Source of the DNA: [Flexibacter] sp. ATCC 35208
GTDB taxonomy: Bacteria > Bacteroidota > Bacteroidia > Chitinophagales > Chitinophagaceae
Length of the DNA stretch: 64,000 nt
Reading direction: 5' to 3'
Assembly (NCBI RefSeq): GCF_001975825.1
Contig: NZ_MTKN01000016.1
Span: 81,597 to 145,596 of the forward strand
Shown here piece after piece: positions 10,170 to 19,743 of the stretch. The notes under the pieces were generated by a model, which made no database searches, was not told the origin of the DNA, and saw only the letters and a program-made list of their open reading frames with translations. Within the stretch, counting starts at the first letter, position 1, and each line of letters opens with the position of its first letter. Made by a program: the position numbers and the translations under genes.

Positions 10170-11486
10170 TTACAATGTAACAGGTACTCCCCTGTAGAAA
10201 TCATAGATTCTGATATACAGCGCGGAACTATACTTAGCCTGTATATAAGACTGTAACGCCTGTATGTAGAGATTTTTCTGCACCAGCACTTCCGTCGTAT
10301 TGGTAGCGCCGATCTTCAATTGCTCATTCGCTATGCGGTAGGCTTCCTGTGTATACCGCAATTGCTCAACAGCCGCATCATATTGTGACTGAGCATTGAG
10401 CACATTGATATAAGCCTGCTCCACGTCGTAAGATAAGGTAGTACGTGTATTCTGCAGGGTGAGTTCCGCCTGCCCCACTTCCAGTTTTGCCACCGCTTCA
10501 TTTACCTTGTTCGCCCGCTTGCTGAAGATGGGCACGGAGAGCGTCACGCCTATTTGCTGGTAGAAATTATTGTCCATCTGCCGCATGAAAGAATAGTAAC
10601 TATTATCTGTATAACTGGTCCCTATCCCTGCTCCTGCTGACAATGTAGGCAGATAACCCGCACGGGCTTTCAGTACCCCTATTTTAGCCGATTCCACACT
10701 CAGCTCACTGCTTTTCACTTCAGGACGATTATCCAATGCTGTTTGCCTTGCTTCTGACAAAGTGGTCAACACAGGATTAGACATGATTGTATCCGGTTCC
10801 AGCACGGCAAAACCCGTATCCGGTGGCAATTGCAATATTTGCTTTAACGTCAGCATATTTTGACGGTGAGTATTCTCCGCCGCTACCAGTGTATATTTAT
10901 CATTGGCTAATTGCGCCTGCAACTGGATAAGGTCCTTCAGTGCCACCGTACCCGCATCATAGAACTGTTGCTCCTGTTTTACCTGGGCCTCCGACGTTGC
11001 TACTACATCTCTGACATACACAATGTTCTCCTTTGCCAGCAGAATATTCAGGTAGGCCTGCGTAATGCTCAGGGTAATATCATTTTCCGAAGCCGCCAGG
11101 TCCAGACCCGCCACCTGCACCAGCAACTGCTTTTGCTTAATATCATTTCTGAGATACCCACCATTGTATAGTGTAACGGAAGCACTGGCGGCCGTAGTAC
11201 CCGAGGTAGTTACCCGGGATCTGAGGTCGCCATTCGAGTCTGTCACCTTGGAATAGGTCACAGCAGGTGCTAGGGAGGCCGATACGCCGGGCAATACTGC
11301 TGACCGGGATAACAAGAGGTCCTGTTCAGAAATACTGCGGCTCAGACGTAAACTATTCAGTGTGATATTATGCGTTTTAGCATAATCAAGGCAGGTCTGG
11401 AGGCTCCACCGTGGAAGGGAGTCCTGTGCCTGTATAGGAGCACACTTACAAACAAAGAAACAAAAGATTATGAGTTTGTTGAACAT
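10170..11486 (-). CDS. TolC-family outer-membrane efflux channel
   Basis: The ATG at 11486 gives the N-terminus MFNKLIIFCFFVCKCAPIQAQ, a signal peptide; a TTG five codons upstream also opens the frame but is less likely. The protein is about 438 residues, normal for TolC. It shows the duplicated helical layout: LDYAKTHNITLNSLRLSRS early and a second repeat LSEARQTALDNRPEVKSSEL near residue 245. A beta-strand region with IGVTLSVPIF is near 320. It should form the outer-membrane exit duct for the MacAB-like proteins encoded immediately downstream. As first gene of the operon its upstream 80 bases should hold the promoter, but I found no clear TAnnTTTG box there. Confidence 0.9.
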   Translation of the reverse strand: MFNKLIIFCFFVCKCAPIQAQDSLPRWSLQTCLDYAKTHNITLNSLRLSRSISEQDLLLSRSAVLPGVSASLAPAVTYSKVTDSNGDLRSRVTTSGTTAASASVTLYNGGYLRNDIKQKQLLVQVAGLDLAASENDITLSITQAYLNILLAKENIVYVRDVVATSEAQVKQEQQFYDAGTVALKDLIQLQAQLANDKYTLVAAENTHRQNMLTLKQILQLPPDTGFAVLEPDTIMSNPVLTTLSEARQTALDNRPEVKSSELSVESAKIGVLKARAGYLPTLSAGAGIGTSYTDNSYYSFMRQMDNNFYQQIGVTLSVPIFSKRANKVNEAVAKLEVGQAELTLQNTRTTLSYDVEQAYINVLNAQSQYDAAVEQLRYTQEAYRIANEQLKIGATNTTEVLVQKNLYIQALQSYIQAKYSSALYIRIYDFYRGVPVTL

Positions 11487-11568
11487 AAAGGAACATTTCA
11501 AGACAGATACTCATCCGTTACTAATTTAACTAAAAAACGTGCCATGCTGTTCATTTAAAAATGCAAAA

Positions 11569-11601
11569 GCCTATTTTTCTACCACCGGCAGAAAAATAGG
11601 C
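11569..11601 (-). terminator. Hairpin terminator after the arabinofuranosidase gene
   Basis: Perfect 12-base arms (GCCTATTTTTCT at 11569-11580, its complement at 11590-11601) around a nine-base loop. Reading on the minus strand it is followed by a T-rich stretch. It lies about 20 bases past the stop of the GH51 gene and separates that gene from the TolC operon. Confidence 0.75.
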
Positions 11602-11621
11602 TGAATGGGAACAGTATTTTA

Positions 11622-13580
11622 TTACTTGTATGGGATCACGAAAACGTTCACAGAGGCCGGTTGCAGGGTTACGCTGGCACTGTTTTTTGTAACAGTCAGC
11701 TTTTGCTGCAACGGAGCTACCAGTGACGGTTGGTCCAAAGTATTGATAGCCAGTTTGTCCGTCGCGGTAAGGATCTGTTGTAAGGCTGCCTCTTTGGTGG
11801 TCGTAGCACCATCCAGCTGGATCTTATAAGGACGGGCAGCTGAGGAAGCATTCACCACTTTCAGCAACAGCTGGTGTTTAGCTGCGTCAATGGTAGCACT
11901 GGCGTAGATGCTGTCCTGCCCAGTGAGTGCCTTCCCATTTTCTGTAACAGGAACAGTGTTGGTGCCTTTGTAGTTGGCAAATAGCTTCTGTACGAAATAA
12001 TTGGGCGTACCTACAGATCGCAGGTTGTCGAACCAGATCAGGTCAGGGCGCCATTGCCATGCGTCCACGTGAGCCAGCAGCGGTGCGTAGGAAGCCATGT
12101 TCACCACATCCGCATTTCTTTCCAGACCGGTCATAAATGCTGCTTCTGCCAGGGCACTACCCCAGGTATTGCGGCTTTCAGGCTGGTCTTTCTCCTTATC
12201 CCTGATGTGGGCTGCATATTCCCCTGCAAAGATATGGGGCGCTTTACGATCGTAATTATCGTAGCGGGAAGCATTCTGCAGGAACCAGTCTGGCGCCATA
12301 TAATAATGTTCGTCTACCAGGTCTGCTTTGGAACCTTTCAGCTGGGACCAGCCATAATGAAAACGCTCATCGTCCGGAGACGGGCCTACACTGGATACCA
12401 GTTTGATCTCAGGGTGTTTGGTCTTCAGCACGGTTTCCCACATTTTATAACGGGCTATGTACTGGCTATCCCATTGTTCATTACCCACCCCGATCATTTT
12501 CAGGTTAAAAGGCCTGGGATGCCCCATATCGGCCCTCAGTTTTCCCCACTTTGTATCGGTGCCGGCATTGGCAAATTCGATCAGGTCAAGGGCGTCCTGG
12601 ATATAAGCAGGTACATCGTCATCTGCCGCCACTTCGCCGGTATTGAACTGACAGGCCATGCCGCAGTTCAGAATAGGCAGTGGCTCGGCGCCGATGTCCT
12701 CAGAAAGCTGGAAGTATTCAAAGAACCCAAGCCCATAGCTTTGATAGTAATCACCCGGAGCGCGGTATGGGAATTCTGTATTCCAGCGGTTCACGATCAG
12801 GGTACGCTCTTCGATAGGTCCTACTGTCTTTTTCCATTGGTAACGGTTCACCAAGTCCTTACCTTCCACGATACAGCCACCGGGGAAACGGACAAAACCG
12901 GGATGGAGGTCAGCCAGCAGTTGTACCAGATCGGTACGGAGACCACCGGGACGCTGTTTCCAGGTATTAGCCGGGAAGAGGGAGAGCATATCCGCATCTA
13001 TGGTGCCGTTGCCTTCGAAGAAAACCTGCAGCCCGCCTTTGGACACGGTTTCACTGGCTGTAATGCTTACAGCGTAGTTTTTCCAGTCTTTACCGGGAGT
13101 GCCTATAGTAGCAGTGCCAATAGGAGCACCTTTGTCATTGAGGAGGACTACCTTAATTGTAAGGTCGCCAGTAGTATTACCAGCCAGCACAGAGAAGTTG
13201 TACGTTTCTCCTTTTTTAAAGCCCATGCCACGGAAACCTTCATTGAAAAGGCCGAAGTTGCCAGCAACAGTAATGTGAGCATAGCGTGGATTGGCTGCAT
13301 TTTCAGGGGCACGGTTTACGATCAGGACTTTGCCGTTATTGGCTTCTTTGATCACTTTCCATCCCTGTAAAGGCTGGGCAAATTCAAACGAGCGGTTTTT
13401 GACCAGTTCAGCATAAATGCCGCCGTCTGCCGAGAAGTTAATGTCTTCGAAAAAGATCCCCCACATGGTGGGTTGAACAGTGTGTTGCGGTGTGTTTACT
13501 TTGACGGTAAGCGTCTGAGCCACGGAAATTGTTCCGGACAATAATAGCGCTGTAAGACAGCGATGAAGTTTGTATCGCAT
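11622..13580 (-). CDS. Alpha-L-arabinofuranosidase, glycoside hydrolase family 51 type
   Basis: A 652-residue secreted enzyme. Residues 1-21 form a signal peptide ending in SVAQ. An N-terminal carbohydrate-binding-like beta domain covers roughly residues 30-200. The TIM barrel follows, with acid/base candidate Glu in GVGNEQWDSQY near residue 368 and nucleophile candidate Glu in IFAGEYAAH near 452. A C-terminal all-beta domain ends in NVFVIPYK. The family releases terminal alpha-L-arabinofuranose from arabinan, arabinoxylan and arabinogalactan. It lies downstream of a SusD and SusC gene on the same strand, so arabinose-containing glycans are the likely target of the locus. A strong hairpin separates it from susD, so its expression may be lower than that of the transporter. 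Confidence 0.88.
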   Translation of the reverse strand: MRYKLHRCLTALLLSGTISVAQTLTVKVNTPQHTVQPTMWGIFFEDINFSADGGIYAELVKNRSFEFAQPLQGWKVIKEANNGKVLIVNRAPENAANPRYAHITVAGNFGLFNEGFRGMGFKKGETYNFSVLAGNTTGDLTIKVVLLNDKGAPIGTATIGTPGKDWKNYAVSITASETVSKGGLQVFFEGNGTIDADMLSLFPANTWKQRPGGLRTDLVQLLADLHPGFVRFPGGCIVEGKDLVNRYQWKKTVGPIEERTLIVNRWNTEFPYRAPGDYYQSYGLGFFEYFQLSEDIGAEPLPILNCGMACQFNTGEVAADDDVPAYIQDALDLIEFANAGTDTKWGKLRADMGHPRPFNLKMIGVGNEQWDSQYIARYKMWETVLKTKHPEIKLVSSVGPSPDDERFHYGWSQLKGSKADLVDEHYYMAPDWFLQNASRYDNYDRKAPHIFAGEYAAHIRDKEKDQPESRNTWGSALAEAAFMTGLERNADVVNMASYAPLLAHVDAWQWRPDLIWFDNLRSVGTPNYFVQKLFANYKGTNTVPVTENGKALTGQDSIYASATIDAAKHQLLLKVVNASSAARPYKIQLDGATTTKEAALQQILTATDKLAINTLDQPSLVAPLQQKLTVTKNSASVTLQPASVNVFVIPYK

Positions 13581-13662
13581 AACCAGGAATTATTCAGAAG
13601 CCCAATATAGGTTTTAAAAAGGAATTTTTGTGTGTACTTTTGACAATTATTTTCAATGCCTA

Positions 13663-13693
13663 AAAAAGGAGCTGTAAAACACAGCTCCTTTTT
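13663..13693 (-). terminator. Hairpin terminator between susD and the GH51 gene
   Basis: Perfect 13-base arms (AAAAAGGAGCTGT at 13663-13675, its complement at 13681-13693) around a five-base loop. The T-run on either strand makes it terminator-like in both directions. It sits seven bases past the susD stop, inside what otherwise looks like one operon. Confidence 0.75.
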
Positions 13694-13699
13694 ACATTA

Positions 13700-15148
13700 T
13701 TAAAAATTTGAATTCTGTACCAGCACACCATTACTCTTATCAATCTCTGATTGTGGTAATGGGAAATAGTAATTCTTAGGTCTTGTAAATGTACGCGCTG
13801 CCTGAATCACAGCTCCAGAAGACGTTAACTTAGGCTGATTGTAAATTGTCGTGATATCAATGATACCCGCCTTATCCCAACGCATCAGATCCTGGTGACG
13901 TTCATTCTCTCCACACAGCTCTACCCTTCTCTCATGCATTAACGCAGTCATACCTGCATTGGATACGCTTGTTAAACCTACCCGGCTACGAATTGCATTG
14001 ATTTCCGCATCACCGGCACCAGTGCCGGTCTGACGGATCTTTGCTTCTGCCACACACAAATAAATGTCTGATGTACGCATCAAAGGATATTTGAAAGAAT
14101 AGTTCAAACCACCTGTGCTCGTCCATGCGCAGAACTTGTTATAATGATACCCTGTTGATGACAAAGATGCAGTATAAGTGGCATTACCTGTACCAATATT
14201 TATCACATCTCCCGGCTTCATAATACATACATCCTTTCGTGGATCACCCACTTCAAATTCATCCAGTAATCCCTGCACGGGCTCAAAGAAATCCCATCCG
14301 CCCCATGCACGTGGTGCATGATAAGTGATGAAGTCAGAATATCCCCATCCATCCAGTGTCTGTACGTTAAACAACATCTCACTGTTATTGCTGGTAGCAG
14401 GTGTAAAGTTCGCCGCATAGGTAGACTGCAAGGCGTAATTTGAATTTGTGATCACGCTATCACCATACAAAATAGTATTTGCAAAATCATTCTCATAGAG
14501 ATACAGTTTTGCCAGTAAACCCCATGCCGTACCTTTGCTCACCCGACCTGCCTGCGATGCATCGTAACTCTCAGGCAATAAGATCGCCGCTGCTTTCAGG
14601 TCTGCTTCGATCTGTGCATGCACTTCGTCGATAGTAGATTTTGCCTTATTGTAAGTACCGTTTTTGATATCCTCTTCCATGATCATAGGTACATCACCAT
14701 AGATCAAAGCAAGGCGCCAGTAAGCGTATGCACGGAAGAAATGCGCTTCACCTAAACAACGGTTTTTGATATCTGTATCAATACTGGTAATATCTGGAAT
14801 ATACAGCAGGGCACTGTTTGATCTGTTCAGCATTTCGTACTTCCACTTCCAGGGTGCTTTCACAGCAGCATTGGAAGCATCGTATGTAAAGGCTTCAAGG
14901 TCTGCCAGTTCAGGATGATCCCCCGCACGATACTGGTCGTCAGAACAGTTGTCGTATACAAACTCACCAAAGCCCGTAAAGTCTTCTTCCAGTAAAATAT
15001 TATAGATACCAGTGATGCCATCTACTGCGTCAGATTGATTGCGCCAGTAGTTAGCCGTTGTATAGCTACCTTTTTTCTCTACATCCAATTCCTTGTTACA
15101 GGCAAAGAACGCAGGTACACACAGCAGCAAATATTTCATTCGTTTCAT
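13700..15148 (-). CDS. SusD/RagB-family glycan-binding lipoprotein (arabinose locus)
   Basis: A 482-residue lipoprotein; the start MKRMKYLLLCVPAFFACNKE carries a lipobox-like FFAC with Cys at residue 17. The SusD pattern follows: NYWRNQSDAVDGITGIYNIL near residue 35, LGEAHFFRAYAYWRLALIYGDVP near 130, and the C-terminal RRVELCGENERHQDLMRWDK. SusD proteins sit on the outer membrane as the lid of the paired SusC channel and bind the oligosaccharide. The gene begins 21 bases after the stop of its SusC partner. Substrate specificity cannot be read directly; the adjacent GH51 gene points to arabinosyl glycans. Confidence 0.92.
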   Translation of the reverse strand: MKRMKYLLLCVPAFFACNKELDVEKKGSYTTANYWRNQSDAVDGITGIYNILLEEDFTGFGEFVYDNCSDDQYRAGDHPELADLEAFTYDASNAAVKAPWKWKYEMLNRSNSALLYIPDITSIDTDIKNRCLGEAHFFRAYAYWRLALIYGDVPMIMEEDIKNGTYNKAKSTIDEVHAQIEADLKAAAILLPESYDASQAGRVSKGTAWGLLAKLYLYENDFANTILYGDSVITNSNYALQSTYAANFTPATSNNSEMLFNVQTLDGWGYSDFITYHAPRAWGGWDFFEPVQGLLDEFEVGDPRKDVCIMKPGDVINIGTGNATYTASLSSTGYHYNKFCAWTSTGGLNYSFKYPLMRTSDIYLCVAEAKIRQTGTGAGDAEINAIRSRVGLTSVSNAGMTALMHERRVELCGENERHQDLMRWDKAGIIDITTIYNQPKLTSSGAVIQAARTFTRPKNYYFPLPQSEIDKSNGVLVQNSNF

Positions 15149-15169
15149 TGCTTAATTCGTTTTGCTTGT

Positions 15170-18100
15170 TTAGAAATTCATGGTTGCACCAAAAGTGAAT
15201 ACACGGGCCTGTGGGTAAGTAGCCACGTCTACACCGCGCATGAGGTTACCATCTCCACCTGAAGCGGAAGCATAACCCAGCTCAGGATTCAGTCCTTTGT
15301 ATTTGGTGATCATGAACACATTCTGACCAGTAGCATAGATCCTGATATCAGAAATCCCTGATTTGCCCCATACATGAGAAGGAATCGTATAGCCAAGGGT
15401 GACATTTCTCAGAGAGAAATAATTACCACTTTCTACAAAACGATCTGATGTACGTGCGTTCTGATTGGCATCTACAAGAGACATGCGTGGCATACTGTTG
15501 CTGGTACCTTCACCATGCCAGCGGCCCATTGCTTCTGCATACATGTTGTATGAGTAGGTAGGATCCAGCCCTTGCATTCTGTCAGCATTATACAGTTTCA
15601 CACCTGCTACACCTGCAAAGTTTGCACTCAGATCAAAGCCTTTATATTCAATACCAGCTTGTATTCCGTAAGTCATACGTGGGTTAGGATCACCCAGGTT
15701 AGTGCGGTCATTTTCGTCGATCTTGCCATCACCGTTGATATCTACGAAACGTACATCACCGGGTTTGATATCGGCCCTGTTATTATCATTAGCCACATTC
15801 GCATCGTTGTCAATAGCAGTCTGGTTCTGATAGATACCATTCGTCTTCCAGCCATAAAAGGAAGCAATCGGCTGTCCTTCGTAGGTACGGGAAATTTCCT
15901 GTGCCTGACGGCCATAAGGCGTAGAGCTGATATAGGTACCGGAGTACAGACGGGTCACGCGGTTCTTAATGAAGGATGCATTCACACCTACATTATAATG
16001 CACGGCCTGTTTGCCACCACGGTAGCTCAATTCAATTTCCCATCCTTTGTTGCTCATCTGACCGATGTTCTGATCAGGAATTGTACTTGTACCATGTACA
16101 TCCAGTTCAGGATAAGGTACCAGCATGTCGCGGGTATTCTTGTTGAACCAGGTCACAGTGGCATTCAGGGCGTTTTTAAAGAAGCCCATTTCGACGCTGA
16201 TATTGGTCATCTCTGCCTTTTCCCAGGTAATGTTAGGGTTGGCGAGAGAACTGTTCCAGATACCTGTTGTAGCATTACCACCGAAGGAGTATTTACGGTC
16301 CTTGGTTATTATCGCGAGGTATTGGTAGTCGGTTACGTTCTGGTTACCCAGCTGTCCCCAGCCACCGGTGATTTTCAGGTTGCTCATGAAGCCGACGTTG
16401 TCTTTGAAGAAAGCTTCATCGCTCACGCGCCAACCCAGTGAGAAAGCCGGGAAATAACCCCAGCGCTGGTTTTTCGGGAAACGGCTGGAACCATCAGCAC
16501 GGAAAGTACCGGTGAAGAGGTATTTACCTTTATAACCATAGAACGCACGCAGGAAGCCGGAGGCAATGGCGCTCTCCGGATTGTAGTTACCGGAAGCATT
16601 GTATACAGTAGTACCGTTGTCAAGCACACGCTGATCCGCGGATTCGTCGGTATAACCCCAGCGCTCTGCACGGAAGTAGTTGCCCTGTGTTTTTTGAATA
16701 GAGTAACCACCAGTCAATGTCACCTGGTGAACGTTATTGAAAGTCTTGTTGTACGTCAGGAAGGCTTCGCCCAATGCGGTACCATTAGATTCGGTACGTT
16801 GCCACAGGTCAGCGTTTGCGCTCACGCGGGTCTGATCGAGAATGGCAGGGGTGAAGCTATATTGCTGGTAGATGTTGCCATCGTAACCGCCGTTCACACG
16901 TAAGGAGAGGCCATCTATGATCTGTACTTCACCATAAACACTGGCGAGTACACGATAGGTCTTGCTCCAGGCATCGATATTTTCAACAGTGAATACAGGG
17001 TTGTTAATGTCCCCCAGCTCGTTGCTGGCCTTCGCTGTACCATAGCTGCCATCATCGTTTCTTACAGGAATAGCAGGGTTAAAGCGAAGTGCGCTGAAGA
17101 TCAGACCTGTTTGTGAAGAATACGTATCAAAGCCTTTGGCATTGCGGTAAGTAAGCTGAAGGTTCTCTCCTACTTTCACACGACTACCGAGTTTATGTTC
17201 GGAGTTAATACGGAAACTATAACGCTTGAAGAAGGTATTTTCGATCATCCCTTTTTCATCGTAATAACCAGCGCTGAAAAGGTAGTTTGAAACAGCGCTA
17301 CCGCCACGCAGGTTCACATCTGCATTCGTAGTGGAACCGGTGCCGATCAGTGCTCTTTGCCAGTCGGTACGCTGTACCGCATAGTAAGGATCCTGCCAAA
17401 GGGAGTTGATGGCCACACCATCGTTGGTATAACGTTCCTGTTTCAGCTGTACGAGTTCAGGAGCGGTGAGTAATGGAATGTAACGGCGTGCGTTGGAAGT
17501 ACCTTTATAAACATTCACGGTAGCGTGGGTTTTCTCGCCATAGCCTCCTCTCTTCGTGGTGATGATCACCACACCGTTTGCAGCGCGGGTACCGTAGATA
17601 GCGGAGCTGGAAGCGTCTTTCAGGATTTCCATAGAGGCGATGTCATTCGGACTCACATCGCTCATGCCGGTAGCGGGCACACCATCTATAATAATAAGTG
17701 GTTCCGCATTGTTGATAGTACCTGTACCCCGGATACGAATACTCGGTTCAGTACCTGGGGAACCATCGGAACGCACAATGTCTACACCGGGTACTTTACC
17801 CTGTATAGCCTGTGCGGCGTCGCTGACAGGCAGGTTTTTGATATCGGAACCTTTGATGGACGATATGGTACCTGTTACATCGCGACGGTTTTGTGTACCA
17901 TAACCGACTACAACTACTTCACCCAGGCCTTTGGAAGTGGATTGCAGTGATACAGCAAACGTGATCTGGGTGCCGATAGTGATTGTTTGCTGGGTATAAC
18001 CCATAAACGAGAAAGTCAGACTTTTTGCGGATTCAGGGACCTGCAAAGAGAAATGGCCTTTGGCATCAGTAATGGTGCCGGATGTGGTGCCCGGCAATGT

Positions 18101-18241
18101 GATGTTTACACCAGGGAGGCCGCTGCTATCGCTGGCATCTTTGACCATCCCGGAGATGGTACGCTGTGCGAGTGCCGCCGTGGTTAGCAGGCACGAAATG
18201 AATAGAAGGAAGCATAGCTTGCCCAATGGTTTGTACCTCAT
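15170..18241 (-). CDS. SusC/RagA-family TonB-dependent outer-membrane transporter (arabinose locus)
   Basis: A 1,023-residue receptor. The signal peptide ends near AALAQ (residue 25). A carboxypeptidase-regulatory-like domain (SGMVKDASDSSGLPGVNITL) covers about 28-110. The family segment GEVVVVGYGTQNRRDVTG leads into the plug (about 112-230), with NDIASMEILKDASSSAIYGTRAANG. The large barrel ends in the aromatic C-terminal FTFGATMNF expected for outer-membrane insertion. It imports oligosaccharides with energy from TonB-ExbBD. There is no extra N-terminal STN domain, so it is not of the FecA-type signalling class. It is first in the susC-susD-GH51 cluster and divergent from the DT-repeat gene. 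Confidence 0.95.
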   Translation of the reverse strand: MRYKPLGKLCFLLFISCLLTTAALAQRTISGMVKDASDSSGLPGVNITLPGTTSGTITDAKGHFSLQVPESAKSLTFSFMGYTQQTITIGTQITFAVSLQSTSKGLGEVVVVGYGTQNRRDVTGTISSIKGSDIKNLPVSDAAQAIQGKVPGVDIVRSDGSPGTEPSIRIRGTGTINNAEPLIIIDGVPATGMSDVSPNDIASMEILKDASSSAIYGTRAANGVVIITTKRGGYGEKTHATVNVYKGTSNARRYIPLLTAPELVQLKQERYTNDGVAINSLWQDPYYAVQRTDWQRALIGTGSTTNADVNLRGGSAVSNYLFSAGYYDEKGMIENTFFKRYSFRINSEHKLGSRVKVGENLQLTYRNAKGFDTYSSQTGLIFSALRFNPAIPVRNDDGSYGTAKASNELGDINNPVFTVENIDAWSKTYRVLASVYGEVQIIDGLSLRVNGGYDGNIYQQYSFTPAILDQTRVSANADLWQRTESNGTALGEAFLTYNKTFNNVHQVTLTGGYSIQKTQGNYFRAERWGYTDESADQRVLDNGTTVYNASGNYNPESAIASGFLRAFYGYKGKYLFTGTFRADGSSRFPKNQRWGYFPAFSLGWRVSDEAFFKDNVGFMSNLKITGGWGQLGNQNVTDYQYLAIITKDRKYSFGGNATTGIWNSSLANPNITWEKAEMTNISVEMGFFKNALNATVTWFNKNTRDMLVPYPELDVHGTSTIPDQNIGQMSNKGWEIELSYRGGKQAVHYNVGVNASFIKNRVTRLYSGTYISSTPYGRQAQEISRTYEGQPIASFYGWKTNGIYQNQTAIDNDANVANDNNRADIKPGDVRFVDINGDGKIDENDRTNLGDPNPRMTYGIQAGIEYKGFDLSANFAGVAGVKLYNADRMQGLDPTYSYNMYAEAMGRWHGEGTSNSMPRMSLVDANQNARTSDRFVESGNYFSLRNVTLGYTIPSHVWGKSGISDIRIYATGQNVFMITKYKGLNPELGYASASGGDGNLMRGVDVATYPQARVFTFGATMNF

Positions 18242-18742
18242 AGCAAAGTAAGTAGTTGGATTTTGGAAAAACGTAATTATAATATCAAGGAAGCTTACAC
18301 ACTGTTCGCTGGCATTACATTCAAGTGGTGTACATTATTAATAGGAACACTTTTTTACGATGTCACATTCACAGATATAAAAGTAAAAGTAGACTTTCTT
18401 AACAAGATATTATGATATTAATTTAACGAGTTTAAAAAAATTTAGCCAGTAAACATGCTTCTTTTTTAAGCTTACTATTCCCAGTATGAAAACGTATACC
18501 CGGTCTTGTTACTTCATATCTACAGTTTCCCCGCAGTGCGGACTTACTTTCTTTAGTAAAGTTTAATGGGATTGGAAAAACTACTCAAATAAGAAAACGA
18601 CACAAGTATCTGTTTTTCAATATATTATATAAAAACGAATTGTCTTTAACATTTTCTTAGAAGATTCTTGCACCGTTTTGGTTATTTACTCATCAACCAT
18701 CATTTATTGATTTTTTATTTAACCAATTAAAATTGAAAAACC
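18242..18742. other. 501-base divergent intergenic region, no gene seen
   Basis: AT-rich DNA between the minus-strand susC gene and the plus-strand DT-repeat gene. It must hold both promoters, but I found no clean TAnnTTTG box on either strand. No ORF of note, no strong hairpin and no RNA gene was recognised. Confidence 0.5.
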
Positions 18743-19444
18743 ATGAAGAAGCAATTAATCCGTTTCGGCCTTATGGCAGGTTTTGGCGCTTTTGTTCTGG
18801 CCAATGTGAATGCAAAGAATGTTATGTCTAACAGCGGTAACGCGGCCGACACCATTATGTCAGCAGACACTGCGAGCTTTTTCAAAGCAGATACTGCCAG
18901 CTTTGCGAGAGACACTGCTAACTTCAGCACCGACACAGCCAGCTATGTAAGAGACACTGCGATGGCGAATGACACAGCAAATTTGTTTAAAGCAGACACT
19001 GCGAGCTTTTTCAAAGCGGATACCGCTATGATGAGTGACACAGCATACCTGTTCAAAGCTGATACTGCTGCAAATTTCCGCGACACCGCATCTTTCTTCA
19101 AAGCTGATACTGCGCTGATGAAAGACACAGCTTTCAGCTTCAAAGCTGACACTGCCAACTTCCGTGACACTGCGGCTTTTGCCAAAGCAGACACTGCTTT
19201 CGGTAAAGACACCCTGGCTACTGCAATGATGAAAGACACTGCCAGCTTCACGCTGAAAAGTGACACTACCAGTGCAAAAGCAGACACTGCCGCATTTGCT
19301 CACAGACTGGATACAGCAATGTCTGTAAAAGACACTGTTGCATTTAAATCAGTAGGTGATACTTCATCTGCCAAAGCCGACACTACAGGCAAGCAAGTTG
19401 CTGATACTACTGCAAAAAAGCATAAGAAACAACCTAAACAGTAG
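18743..19444 (+). CDS. Secreted protein made of 26 DT-centred repeats
   Basis: A 233-residue protein of no family I recognise. The N-terminus MKKQLIRFGLMAGFGAFVLA is a likely signal peptide with cleavage near NVNA. From residue 35 to about 225 the chain is a run of short units built on D-T-A, for example KADTASFF, RDTANF and MSDTAYLF. I count 26 DT dipeptides, mostly 6-8 residues apart. The units pair an acidic/Thr turn with small and aromatic residues, and Lys or Arg often precedes. The tail is basic (KKHKKQPKQ). The repeat keeps the reverse strand open too, so antisense ORFs here are artefacts. A strong terminator follows. A periplasmic or surface structural role is possible, but nothing in the sequence fixes a function. 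Confidence 0.75.
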   Translation: MKKQLIRFGLMAGFGAFVLANVNAKNVMSNSGNAADTIMSADTASFFKADTASFARDTANFSTDTASYVRDTAMANDTANLFKADTASFFKADTAMMSDTAYLFKADTAANFRDTASFFKADTALMKDTAFSFKADTANFRDTAAFAKADTAFGKDTLATAMMKDTASFTLKSDTTSAKADTAAFAHRLDTAMSVKDTVAFKSVGDTSSAKADTTGKQVADTTAKKHKKQPKQ

Positions 19445-19512
19445 CAGTACAGTGAACATGCCGGTACATTATTATTGACCGGAAAGATTTTTCTTATTCA
19501 AACGGAAACCTT

Positions 19513-19548
19513 GAAGCCTCCTGATAAATTCAGGGGGCTTCTTTTTTT
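19513..19548 (+). terminator. Terminator after the DT-repeat gene
   Basis: Twelve-base arms (GAAGCCTCCTGA at 19513-19524 and its near-perfect complement at 19530-19541, one G-T wobble), a five-base loop and then a run of T. It lies about 70 bases past the stop at 19444. Confidence 0.8.
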
Positions 19549-19682
19549 GGGGAAATTGGCCTGTGGCAGCAAACAAGATCTGTTTTATTGGATTGATGAT
19601 CTGTTAATGGACTATCGCCCTGAAGGAATGGTTTCCTTTTACATTTGAAAATTCTTTTTCAATACTGCCTTTTATTGCCCAT

Positions 19683-19711
19683 AAAAAAAGCCCCCGGATA
19701 CTTCCGGAGGC
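19683..19711 (-). terminator. Terminator after the small barrel-protein gene
   Basis: On the minus strand a nine-base stem (GCCTCCGGA against TCCGGGGGC, one wobble, at 19690-19711) with a four-base loop is followed by seven T. It lies about 30 bases past the stop of the barrel gene that ends at 19744. Confidence 0.8.
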
Positions 19712-19743
19712 CCTCTATAAATAAATAACAAACTGCCTGAATA

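Noticed and set aside
8059..11486. Macrolide-resistance pump
   Set aside because: The MacAB-TolC layout is clear, but the substrate of such pumps cannot be told from sequence and many export lipids, peptides or siderophores.
12054..13370. Plus-strand ORF of 438 codons opposite the GH51 gene
   Set aside because: It has no family motif, no leader and no ribosome site; it mirrors the codon bias of the clearly coding GH51 gene on the other strand.
15572..16441. Plus-strand ORF of 289 codons opposite the first susC
   Set aside because: Overlaps a clear SusC barrel; His/Val/Ile-rich composition typical of a reversed coding strand.
18860..19303. Two reverse-strand ORFs opposite the DT-repeat gene
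   Set aside because: The short repeat keeps every frame free of stops. The sense strand has a signal peptide and terminator; the reverse has neither.
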